DNA of 33,805 bases from positions 1-33,805 of the forward strand of contig CBFGSA010000013.1 in assembly GCA_965651365.1 (NCBI GenBank). The letters are read 5' to 3'. The translations under genes were made by a program, and so were the position numbers. Shown here piece by piece: positions 15,901-23,610 of this stretch. The DNA is from DASSBG01 sp965651365. GTDB taxonomy: Bacteria > Pseudomonadota > Gammaproteobacteria > Xanthomonadales > Rhodanobacteraceae. Below the pieces are notes generated by a model. It was not told the origin of the DNA. It was given only the letters and a program-made list of their open reading frames with translations, and searched no databases. The first letter of the stretch is position 1. Each line of letters begins with the position of its first letter.

Positions 15901-16445
15901 GGCTGGTCTTCACGGCCCTGTTGCTGTGTTGGGGTGGCTTGGGCCAGGCTACCGAGACCCTGCACATCGACGGCGCACGGTCGCACGCTTCGTTTTCGAT
16001 ACGCCTGTTCTGGATCAGCCATCTTGAGGGCCACATGGACAAGCTCCGCGGCCAGCTGTGGATTGATGCTGCCGATGAGGCCCGGGTTGACGTCCGGGTC
16101 GACGTGGCAGCGGCAAGAATGGACAATCCGCGGCGTGAAGCCATGCTGCACTCACCGGATTTTTTTGATACCGGGCGTTATCCGTTCATCCACTTCCGAT
16201 CCTCGGCCTTTTCACCGTCGCTGCTGTGGAATGGCGGCCGCATAGACGGTGAAATGTCGATTCGCGGCACGACGCGAGATGTCCAGTTCATGCTCGAGCC
16301 GGTGCGATGCGACCGCGACAAACTGGTCGATTGCGTCATTGAAGCCAGCGGCGAGCTGCAACGGACAGACTTCGGCATGACCACCCACCGGCTCGCATTG
16401 GGCAACGACGTGCAGCTGAAGCTCCGTATCGGCTTGCGGCCATGA
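15897..16445 (+). CDS. YceI-like periplasmic lipocalin-fold protein
   Basis: The protein has 182 residues and a signal peptide (RLVFTALLLCWGGLGQA, cleavage near TETLHID). The remainder matches the YceI pattern: an initial ARSHASFSIRLFWISHLEGH strand pair, LWIDAADEARVDVRVDVAAA, the HSPDFFDTGRYPFIHFRS segment and a late SIRGTTRDVQF strand. YceI proteins bind isoprenoid or long amphiphilic molecules in a beta-barrel. It starts with GTG inside the sixA-like stop and its own stop overlaps the next ATG (ATGA), so three genes are chained by four-base overlaps. Confidence 0.87.
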   Translation: MRLVFTALLLCWGGLGQATETLHIDGARSHASFSIRLFWISHLEGHMDKLRGQLWIDAADEARVDVRVDVAAARMDNPRREAMLHSPDFFDTGRYPFIHFRSSAFSPSLLWNGGRIDGEMSIRGTTRDVQFMLEPVRCDRDKLVDCVIEASGELQRTDFGMTTHRLALGNDVQLKLRIGLRP

Positions 16446-18238
16446 TGCAATTCCGTCTCCTGCTGCCGCTGCTTGCACTGCTGTTGCTGCTGACCGCCTG
16501 CATGCCCAGCCAGCGCCAGGTGCTGCGCGCTCGCCATCTTGTGGCCACCAGCATCGAGCACACGCTCGACTGCAGCCGCAGCGACCACTGCGCCATCCAG
16601 TCCGGGCTCCGTGATCTGGGCCAGGCAACGGGCCAGGCCGGCAACCATGCCATCGTGCTCGATCTGGGCGAAGACTCGCTGATTGCGCGGCTCAATCTGA
16701 TCCGTGCAGCACGCACATCGATCAGCATCCAGACCTACATCTGGGTCAACGACGATGCCGGCAAGCTGGTGCTGGACCAGCTCGTGCAAGCGGCGCGGCG
16801 CGGCGTGCGCGTGCGCATTTTGGCCGACCAGCTGGGCTCGTTCAATGATGTCGAACAACTGGCCAGGCTGGCGCGTACCCACGTCAACTTTGATCTTCGC
16901 CTGTACAACCCGACCTTGCACGAGGCCAGGACCGGTGCGTTCGGCTATGTCGTGGGTGGCCTGTGCTGCTTTTCCAACCTCAATCAGCGCATGCACAACA
17001 AGCTGTTCCTGGTCGACGGCCGGGTCGGCATCACCGGTGGACGCAACTACGAGGACCGCTATTTCGACTGGGACAGTGACTTCAACTTTCTCGACCGGGA
17101 CATTCTTGTTGCCGGTCCGGTGGCCAGGGACATGCGGCGCAGCTTCATGCTGTTCTGGAACCACCGGAGGGCGGTGAGACTGACGGCGTTGCGCGATGTC
17201 AGTGCGCGCCTGATTCGCGATGGCCCGGACGCGCCCGGTTGGCAGCCGCCGCACTACGAGCGGCCCGATCGGGTCAGCCGCGTTCTGGCTGAAGCCGTGG
17301 ACCCGGACTATCTGCGCAGCCACTTCCTGGAGCGCGCACACGCACTGAAGCACGTGGAGTACTTTGCCGACCGGCCCGGCAAGACCGAGCACCCGAGCAA
17401 GCGCGAGCGTGAGCTGACGGCACACCTGATGCAGATGCTGGCCACCGCTGGTGAGGAGATCGTGCTGCAAACGCCCTACCTGCTGATCAGTGGCGAGGCG
17501 CAGCAGATTTTCCGCACCCTGGCGCGGGAGCGGCCCGAGGTGCGCATCCTGATTTCGACCAACTCGCTGGCGTCGACCGACGCGTTCGCGGTCTATGCCG
17601 TGGCCCACAAGTACGTGCGCCGCTACCTGGCGGTATTCAATTTCAACCTGTACGAATTCAAGCCGCATCCGGTGGATGCGCCGCGCATGATCGCGCACTT
17701 TCACGAATTGTCAGGCGAGACCAGCACACCCATTCCGGGCGGCCGCTACCAGCGGGTACCGCTGACCTCCACCGGCGTGCGCGTCAGCCTGCACGCCAAG
17801 TCGATGGTGATCGACAAGCGCTGGGTGATGATCGGTTCGCACAATTTCGACCCGCGCTCGGACGACTACAACACCGAATCGGGCATCATCGTGGACGATC
17901 CCGACTTCGCGGAGGTGGTGCGCGCGTCCATCCTGGCCGACATCCGCCCCGGCAACTCCTGGGTGGTGGCCAAGCGCGAAGTGGACGGCATGCTGGGCCG
18001 GATCAACCGGGCGCTGGCCAAACTGTCGGCCAGATTGCCCATTTTCGACCTGTGGCCGTTCGGCTACGCCACCAGCTACCAGCTCAAGCCCGGCTGCCCG
18101 GCGATGCTGCGCGAGGACCCGCGCTTTTACGCCTGCCATGAGCCGGTAGGCGAGTTCCCCGAGGTCGCGCTGCCGCTGAAGACCATCTACAGCCGCATCC
18201 TGACCGGTTTCGGCGCCGGCATCAGCGGCATGTTGTGA
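16442..18238 (+). CDS. PLD-family cardiolipin synthase-like lipoprotein (ClsC-like)
   Basis: The protein has 598 residues. The N-terminus is a lipoprotein signal with lipobox LTAC (Cys20). Two HKD phospholipase D motifs are intact: HNKLFLVD (His185, Lys187, Asp192), followed by GITGGRNYEDRYFDW, and HAKSMVID (His451, Lys453, Asp458), followed by IGSHNFDPRS. Enzymes of this ClsC/YmdC layout condense phospholipids into cardiolipin or do related transphosphatidylation. The lipid anchor places it on the periplasmic side of the inner or outer membrane. It overlaps the YceI-like gene by four bases. The pairing of a lipid-binding YceI protein with a PLD enzyme suggests a shared lipid job, which is inference. 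Confidence 0.88.
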   Translation: MMQFRLLLPLLALLLLLTACMPSQRQVLRARHLVATSIEHTLDCSRSDHCAIQSGLRDLGQATGQAGNHAIVLDLGEDSLIARLNLIRAARTSISIQTYIWVNDDAGKLVLDQLVQAARRGVRVRILADQLGSFNDVEQLARLARTHVNFDLRLYNPTLHEARTGAFGYVVGGLCCFSNLNQRMHNKLFLVDGRVGITGGRNYEDRYFDWDSDFNFLDRDILVAGPVARDMRRSFMLFWNHRRAVRLTALRDVSARLIRDGPDAPGWQPPHYERPDRVSRVLAEAVDPDYLRSHFLERAHALKHVEYFADRPGKTEHPSKRERELTAHLMQMLATAGEEIVLQTPYLLISGEAQQIFRTLARERPEVRILISTNSLASTDAFAVYAVAHKYVRRYLAVFNFNLYEFKPHPVDAPRMIAHFHELSGETSTPIPGGRYQRVPLTSTGVRVSLHAKSMVIDKRWVMIGSHNFDPRSDDYNTESGIIVDDPDFAEVVRASILADIRPGNSWVVAKREVDGMLGRINRALAKLSARLPIFDLWPFGYATSYQLKPGCPAMLREDPRFYACHEPVGEFPEVALPLKTIYSRILTGFGAGISGML

Positions 18239-18331
18239 CAACCATGCCGGGGCAGGCCATCTGCTCGGCGATTGACGGCATCCCGTGACGCGGATAGGCT
18301 TTTGCAATTGCCGACCAACCGGGAACTGCGC

Positions 18332-18904
18332 ATGGCGCTGGACATCAACATTCAACTGAGCGACAACGACCTCGAACATTTCATCAATGGAATGCAGGCT
18401 GCCCAAAAGGAAGCTGCCGATCTGAGCCCTGCGCAGATCGCGCAATCGGCGCGCAAATTGCTCGAAAAAGGCAACCAGACCGAGTTGCCGAACTTCATCG
18501 CCACGCGCCTTTCGCGCCTCAACACCATGATCGACATGGCCGAGGACGAGGGTTTTGCGTTACCTGACGAGGATCGTCAGCGGGTGCTCGCCTGCCTGAC
18601 CTATTTCGCCGATCCGACCGACATCATCCCGGACACCGTGCCGGTGCTGGGCTTCCTCGACGATGCGATCATGATCGAACTGTGCCAGCGCGAGCTGGTG
18701 CATGAGCTGGCCGCCTACGAAGAATTCGACACATGGCGTCGCGGCGAAGCCGAGCATCGCGGGGTCGACGCAGCCGAACTGAAACTCAAGCGGGTCGACT
18801 GGGCCGAGGACCGCCGCGCCCAGGCGATCCAGATGATGCGCGATCGCCGCACCAAGTCCTACACCAGCGGTGCCTGGCAACCGGTGCTGTTCAAGACCCG
18901 CTGA
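18332..18904 (+). CDS. DUF1232 (YkvA-like) protein
   Basis: The protein has 190 residues. The DUF1232 signature lies at about residues 86-115: LACLTYFADPTDIIPDTVPV followed by LGFLDDAIMI, a short amphipathic/hydrophobic helix pair found in many bacterial proteins of unknown role. The N-terminal 85 residues are helical and charged. I chose the ATG at 18332, with GGGAA upstream, over the in-frame ATG at 18272. It follows the PLD gene by 93 bases on the same strand and may share its transcript. A 14-bp palindrome lies directly after the stop. Confidence 0.83.
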   Translation: MALDINIQLSDNDLEHFINGMQAAQKEAADLSPAQIAQSARKLLEKGNQTELPNFIATRLSRLNTMIDMAEDEGFALPDEDRQRVLACLTYFADPTDIIPDTVPVLGFLDDAIMIELCQRELVHELAAYEEFDTWRRGEAEHRGVDAAELKLKRVDWAEDRRAQAIQMMRDRRTKSYTSGAWQPVLFKTR

Positions 18905-18905
18905 C

Positions 18906-18919
18906 GAGCAGGCCTGCTC
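18906..18919. terminator. 14-bp palindrome after the DUF1232 gene
   Basis: GAGCAGGCCTGCTC starts one base after the TGA stop. It is a perfect palindrome without a loop or T run. It could form a small hairpin or be chance. The rest of the gap to the thiolase stop at 19083 shows nothing convincing. Confidence 0.25.
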
Positions 18920-19082
18920 AAGGAAGCGAAGGCGGTGGAACAGGCGCTGGCGCTGGATTCCCCTGCGGCGCCGGATTCTTCACCCGGCCTGCACGGAGTT
19001 CCTTGATCCGGCCTACCCAAACGCTGGGCTTTGTTTGCGTTCATTGGCGCTTATTTGCGGACACGTGCTTTTCCTGGTCCGG

Positions 19083-20363
19083 TCAGCGCTCCAGGATGGC
19101 GGTGACGCCCATGCCGCCGGCCGTGCAGATCGAGATCAGCGTGCGGCCGCCGCCGTTTTCCTTCAGGGTCTTGGTGGCCTGGGCCAGAATCCTGGCGCCG
19201 GTGGCGGCAAAGGGGTGCCCGATGGCCAGCGATGAGCCGTTGACGTTGAGCTTTTCCGGATCGATCGAGCCCATGGCCTTTTTGCGCCCCAGGCGCTGCT
19301 TGCAGTATGTGCTCGACTCCCAGGCCTTGAGCGTGCACAGCACCTGGGCGGCGAAGGCTTCGTGAATCTCGTAGAAGTCGAAGTCCTGCAGGCTCAGACC
19401 GGCCTCATCCAGCATCCGCGATACGGCGATCGTGGGCGCCATCAGCAGACCTTCGCCGTGGACGAAGTCGACTCCGGCCACACGCGCATGGCTCAATCGC
19501 GCCTCGACTTCCAGCTTGCGGCTTTCGGCCCAGGTTTCGCTGGCGACCAGTACCGCCGCGGCACCATCGGACAGCGCGCTGGAATTGCCAGCGGTCAGGG
19601 TACCCTTGCCCGAATGACGATCGAAGGCCGGCTTCAGGCTGGCCAGCTTTTCCAGACTGGTGTCGGCGCGCAGTACATTGTCGCGGCTGATGCCGCGGAA
19701 CGGTACCAGCAGATCGTCGTAAAAGCCGCGCTCGTAGGCCGCCGCCGCTTTCTGGTGGCTGGCCAGTGCAAACGCATCCTGCTGCTCGCGGCTGATGTCC
19801 CATTCCCGCGCCATCAGCTCGCAGTGCTCGCCCATCGACTTGCCGGTGCGCGGCTCGGCCACGCCGGGGAATTCCGGCTTGAGTTCGGAGAAGGAGAAGC
19901 CGGACACGGCGGCCTTCAGCTTGTCCATCGGAGTGCGCGCGCGATTGAGCCGCAGCAGGCGCTTTTGCAGGCGCGGGCTCAGCGCCAGCGGAATGTCGCT
20001 GGTCGAATCGGAGCCGCCGGCAAAGGCCGCCTGGTACTGGCCTGCTGCAATCCGGTCGCGGGCAGTGATCGCGGCATCCAGCGAGGTGCCGCAGGCGCGG
20101 GTGACGGTGTAACCGGGTGTGGTCTGGGCCAGGCCCGAAGCCAACGCCGCCTCGCGCGCCAGGTTCCAGTCACGCGCATGCTTCATCACCGCGCCAAACA
20201 CCACGTCACCCAGCTCGACTCCGTGCAATTGGTATTTTCCCACCATCGCACCCAGCACCTTGATCGACATGCCCAGGTTGCCGACATCGGCGTAGCCGGT
20301 GTTGATGCGACAAAAGGGAATGCGCAAGCCGCCGATGATGCCGATAGGTGCTGGTTTGGCCAT
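19083..20363 (-). CDS. Acetyl-CoA acyltransferase (thiolase), FadI-like
   Basis: The protein has 426 residues and is a thiolase that makes or cleaves 3-ketoacyl-CoA. The acyl-carrying cysteine is Cys91 in TRACGTSLDA. The catalytic histidines are in HEAFAAQ and AIGHPFAATGARI, and the second cysteine is in ICTAGGMG. The GHPFAATGAR wording and the overall size resemble FadI more than AtoB, which suggests beta-oxidation. No FadJ-type partner gene is in the window, so chain-length preference is open. It ends the minus-strand run that starts with the CtaG-like gene, but is separated from the PCu(A)C gene by about 205 bases with no supported gene. Confidence 0.92.
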   Translation of the reverse strand: MAKPAPIGIIGGLRIPFCRINTGYADVGNLGMSIKVLGAMVGKYQLHGVELGDVVFGAVMKHARDWNLAREAALASGLAQTTPGYTVTRACGTSLDAAITARDRIAAGQYQAAFAGGSDSTSDIPLALSPRLQKRLLRLNRARTPMDKLKAAVSGFSFSELKPEFPGVAEPRTGKSMGEHCELMAREWDISREQQDAFALASHQKAAAAYERGFYDDLLVPFRGISRDNVLRADTSLEKLASLKPAFDRHSGKGTLTAGNSSALSDGAAAVLVASETWAESRKLEVEARLSHARVAGVDFVHGEGLLMAPTIAVSRMLDEAGLSLQDFDFYEIHEAFAAQVLCTLKAWESSTYCKQRLGRKKAMGSIDPEKLNVNGSSLAIGHPFAATGARILAQATKTLKENGGGRTLISICTAGGMGVTAILER

Positions 20364-20568
20364 GAGACTGATCCGCTGACGACAAGGTTTGGTGAAATGT
20401 CATTGTACGGGCAGCCGACCCGGCCTGTGTAGCCACCGCCTGCGGCCTCGATCCGACGTTCAGGTGGCGGCGGAGGCGCACCTTGCGCGTAACGGGGGTT
20501 GTTTCACGTTTCCTTGCGGACTGTTTTTTCGGGGTTTGGCTTCACGGAGCAGGCGCGCGGACGCAACA

Positions 20569-21042
20569 CTACTGCCTGTGGCTCGCGGGCATGGCCCGCT
20601 CCTGCTCGGCGTTGGCGGGGCGGATCTGGAAGCCGACGCTGAGGTCGGCGGTGTCGGCAAATTTCAGCACGATCACGGCGGTGTCGCCGACCTTCAGGTT
20701 CTGACCGCGCTGCATCAGCATCAGGTGATAGCCGCCGGGTTTGAACGCCACTGTGCCATGGGCCGGGATGACGACGCTGTCAACGTGTTGCATGTGTTGC
20801 ACGCCGCTGCTGCGCACGGACTGGTGCAGCATGACCTGGCCGAAGTCGGCGCTGCTGGCCGAGACCAGCTGCTGCGGCTTGTCGGTAAGGTTTTCCAGCA
20901 CCATGTAGCCGGCCGCGGGCAGGTCGCCGGGCAGCAGGCGGATCCAGGCGTGCTCGGCGCGCACGGCGGGCGCCATGCTGGTGGCGCTTGCGAGCGGCGA
21001 AATCACAATGGCCGCGATCAGTGACAGGATGGCTCGCTTCAT
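20569..21042 (-). CDS. PCu(A)C copper chaperone
   Basis: The protein has 157 residues and a signal peptide (RAILSLIAAIVISPLASA). The copper site of PCu(A)C proteins is recognisable: VMLHQSV, VQHMQHVDSV, then GGYHLMLM, giving the His and Met ligands. These proteins deliver copper to the CuA site of cytochrome c oxidase, usually with a SCO protein, and the SCO1 gene is directly upstream with an ATGA overlap. The last 12 residues (EQERAMPASHRQ and neighbours) are translated from a REP element: codon CAG at 20602-20604 sits where other REPs in this window carry TAG. The native protein therefore probably ended at ...IRPANAE. Confidence 0.9.
   Translation of the reverse strand: MKRAILSLIAAIVISPLASATSMAPAVRAEHAWIRLLPGDLPAAGYMVLENLTDKPQQLVSASSADFGQVMLHQSVRSSGVQHMQHVDSVVIPAHGTVAFKPGGYHLMLMQRGQNLKVGDTAVIVLKFADTADLSVGFQIRPANAEQERAMPASHRQ
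20583..20605 (-). repeat. REP element inside the end of the PCu(A)C gene
   Basis: Minus-strand reading starts GCAGGAGCGGGCCATGCC and closes CGCGA. It is the same unit as at 7762 and is nearly the same as those at 25846 and 32556. Here it is part of the coding frame, because its second to fourth bases are CAG and not TAG. Confidence 0.78.
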
Positions 21043-21647
21043 GAAGACTCCTCGATCAGTTGTTTCACGTCATGCTCGATGGCGGCCATGTTGTCGGCCG
21101 AACCGGAAATCAGCCGCGCGCGGCCCTGGCGGTCGAAAATGAACACAGCCGAGCTGTGGCTGACTTCGTAATTGCCGTGGCTGTCCGGCGGGTCGGCATT
21201 GAACACCACCCGGTAGGCCTTGGTCAGCCTGCGCACCTGCTTGACGCTGCCGGTCAGGCCTACGGCGTGCTGGTCGAAGGCGCGTACGTAGCCGTGCAGC
21301 ACCTCGGGCGTGTCACGCTTCGGATCGACGCTGACGAACACGATCCGCACCTGATCGGCTAGCTTGCCCAGGCGCTGCATCACCACGTGCAGGTGGGTCA
21401 GCGACAGCGGGCATACATCGGGGCAGTGGGTGTAGCCGAAATACAGCATCACCACCTTGCCCTTCAGCGCTGCAGCCGTCATCGGCTGGCCGTTGTCACC
21501 GGTCATGTCGAAGTGCAGGTCGGGCAGGTGGCCGGTGACGTCGTTGGTTTGCCACTCGAGCTTGCCTGCGCTGCAGGCGGCAAGCGCCAGCATCGCGGCA
21601 ACCATCAGCACGCCGCGGGCAAGGATTCGGGGAACAGGAAAAGACAT
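21039..21647 (-). CDS. SCO1/SenC-family copper/redox protein (lipoprotein)
   Basis: The protein has 202 residues and a lipoprotein signal (lipobox LAAC, Cys25). The thioredoxin-like SCO fold carries the copper-binding CPDVC pair (Cys75, Cys79) and the conserved late histidine in YEVSHSSAVF (His164). VSVDPKRDTP is also typical. SCO proteins prepare and metallate the CuA centre of cytochrome oxidase together with PCu(A)C, which is the next gene and overlaps by four bases. I start at 21647, where the signal peptide begins; an ATG at 21680 is possible, and the longer frame to 21923 runs through a palindromic repeat. Confidence 0.92.
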   Translation of the reverse strand: MSFPVPRILARGVLMVAAMLALAACSAGKLEWQTNDVTGHLPDLHFDMTGDNGQPMTAAALKGKVVMLYFGYTHCPDVCPLSLTHLHVVMQRLGKLADQVRIVFVSVDPKRDTPEVLHGYVRAFDQHAVGLTGSVKQVRRLTKAYRVVFNADPPDSHGNYEVSHSSAVFIFDRQGRARLISGSADNMAAIEHDVKQLIEESS

Positions 21648-21734
21648 GACGGACACGACGGACGAAAGTTCAATCGCCATTGTAGCGCCCGCCGCGCGAC
21701 GAGGCTGAACAGGGTGGTGAATTTGTGCTGCACT

Positions 21735-21824
21735 TTGTTGGGGTTCGCTGCGCTCACCCCAACCTGGGATCCTTCTCGGCGCACCGGCTCCGCAGGTTGG
21801 GGTGAACGGAGTGAACCCCAACAA
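21735..21824. repeat. Nested palindromic repeat between dnaG and SCO1
   Basis: Arm one (21735-21763) starts TTGTTGGGGTTCGCTGCG and arm two (21796-21824) is its inverted copy with three mismatches in 29 bases. Each arm is itself palindromic (GTTGGGGT with ACCCCAAC). The spacer is 32 bases. It resembles TTGGGGT-type repeats seen in several proteobacterial genomes. It could fold into a large cruciform or stop dnaG transcripts. Confidence 0.75.
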
Positions 21825-21855
21825 TTGCAACCTCAACATCGCGCCATGTCGGGGT

Positions 21856-23571
21856 TTACGGGTCGTTGTTCGGCACGGCCTTGCGCGCCAGCAACTGCCG
21901 CAGTTCGTTCTTGGCCTCGTCATTCAGCGCACTGTCTTTCTGCGCGGCAGTCAGCTCGGCAATGCGCTGGGTGATGGCCTGGCGCCGCAGCACCTCGATG
22001 CCATCGAGAAACTCGGCGCGCAGGGCTTCGCCCGGCACCAGACGATCGGATGTGACCAGTTGATGCAGGGCGTCGCGTTGCGGGTGATCTTCGAAATGCT
22101 GCAGCAGCATCGCCGTGGTCATGTCTTCGCGCTGCCGCGCATCGCGGCACAGCTCGATGAGCAGGTCGATGCCGGGCAGCTTCAGGGATTGCAGCTCTTC
22201 ACCCGGTGGCGTTTCTGCAGCCAGCGACGGCTGGTTGAGCAACAGCGTGATCATGTTGCGCACCAGGCTGGCGCGGCGCTGCACCGGACGCGGCCTCGGG
22301 CGCGGTGAGCTACCCGTGCTGCCCAGGTGAATCGTGGCACCGCTGCGCCGCTCCAGTTCCCCAAGCATGAGTTGGCGAAAGCTGCCCTCGGGCAACTTCT
22401 CGATCAGCGGCCGCGCTTTGCTGACCAGCCGCGCGCGGCCGTCCATGCTGGCCATGTCGATCTCGCGTTCGAGTTCGCTGAAAAAGTACTCCGACAGCGG
22501 CGTCGCTTTGTCCAGGCGCTGCGCAAAACCATCCCGGCCCTCGCTGCGCACGATGCTGTCCGGATCTTCGCCCTCGGGCAGAAACAGGAACCAGGCCTGA
22601 CGGCCATCGCCGAGCTGGGGCAGGATGTTCTCCAGTGCGCGCCAGGCCGCTTCGCGTCCGGCGCGGTCGCCGTCGAAGGCGAAGATGATGTCGCCGGCGG
22701 TACGGAACAGCCGTTCGGCATGCTCGCTGGTGGTCGAAGTACCCAGGGTGGCCACGGCGATCGGCAGGCCGGCCTGGTGCAGCGCGATCGCGTCCATGTA
22801 GCCCTCGACCACCACGATGCGTTCGATCCGGGTGTTGGCCTGCTTGACTTCCCACAGACCGAACAGCTCGCGGCCCTTGTGGAACAATGGCGTCTCGGGC
22901 GAGTTGAGATACTTGGCACCCTCGCCCCCCAGCAGGCGCCCGCCAAAGGCAATCACGCGGCCGCGCCGGTCGCGGATCGGAATCATCAATCGGCGGCGAA
23001 AGCGTTCGTAGCGGCCCGTGTCGCCTGTTGCCACCATGCCGGTCTGCTCCAGCATGTCGAGCCGCTCCGGGCTTTGCCCGACAGCCTGGATCAAGCCGGA
23101 TTGCGGTGCCCAGCCGATGCCGAAACGCTGCCGGATGTCCTCATCCAGCCCGCGCTGGTGGCAGTAGTCGCGCGCCGCCTGATCCCGGGCCAGCGATTGG
23201 CGGTAATACGCAGCCACCTCGTCCATCAGCGCGTACAGGCCCTGGTGGCTCTTGCGCGGCGCGCTGCTGCCTTCGCGCGGGACTTCCAGCCCGAGGCCCT
23301 GCGCCAGCTCTTCGACCGCATCGGGAAACTCCAGATGCTCGTATTCCATCAGGAAGGTGATGGCGCTGCCGTGCACACCGCAGCCGAAGCAGTGGTAGAA
23401 CTGCTTTTGCGGGCTGACCGTGAACGAGGGTGTCTTTTCGTTGTGGAACGGGCAGCAGGCAGTCCATTCATGACCGGATTTTTTCAGCGGCACGCGCCGC
23501 TCGATCACCTCGACGATGTCGACGCGGGCAAGCAGCTCGTCAATGAAGCTTTCGGGGATCAGGCCGGCCAT
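21856..23571 (-). CDS. dnaG: DNA primase
   Basis: The protein has 571 residues and makes the RNA primers for replication. The CHC2 zinc domain comes first (Cys40, His43, Cys61, Cys64 in CCPFHNEKTPSF and HCFGCG). The RNA-polymerase core follows, with YLNSPETPLFHKG and the TOPRIM motif VVEGYMDAIALHQAG, then FAFDGDRAGREAA and the acidic DPDS loop. The C-terminal helicase-binding domain is alanine- and leucine-rich. In many bacteria dnaG sits between rpsU and rpoD; here a reprolysin-like protease gene is upstream and SCO1 downstream, so that operon is broken. No clear Shine-Dalgarno is seen. Confidence 0.97.
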   Translation of the reverse strand: MAGLIPESFIDELLARVDIVEVIERRVPLKKSGHEWTACCPFHNEKTPSFTVSPQKQFYHCFGCGVHGSAITFLMEYEHLEFPDAVEELAQGLGLEVPREGSSAPRKSHQGLYALMDEVAAYYRQSLARDQAARDYCHQRGLDEDIRQRFGIGWAPQSGLIQAVGQSPERLDMLEQTGMVATGDTGRYERFRRRLMIPIRDRRGRVIAFGGRLLGGEGAKYLNSPETPLFHKGRELFGLWEVKQANTRIERIVVVEGYMDAIALHQAGLPIAVATLGTSTTSEHAERLFRTAGDIIFAFDGDRAGREAAWRALENILPQLGDGRQAWFLFLPEGEDPDSIVRSEGRDGFAQRLDKATPLSEYFFSELEREIDMASMDGRARLVSKARPLIEKLPEGSFRQLMLGELERRSGATIHLGSTGSSPRPRPRPVQRRASLVRNMITLLLNQPSLAAETPPGEELQSLKLPGIDLLIELCRDARQREDMTTAMLLQHFEDHPQRDALHQLVTSDRLVPGEALRAEFLDGIEVLRRQAITQRIAELTAAQKDSALNDEAKNELRQLLARKAVPNNDP

Positions 23572-23610
23572 CAGGCGGCCAGTTTACTGCAGGCCGCCAT
23601 GGCGTTCGAT

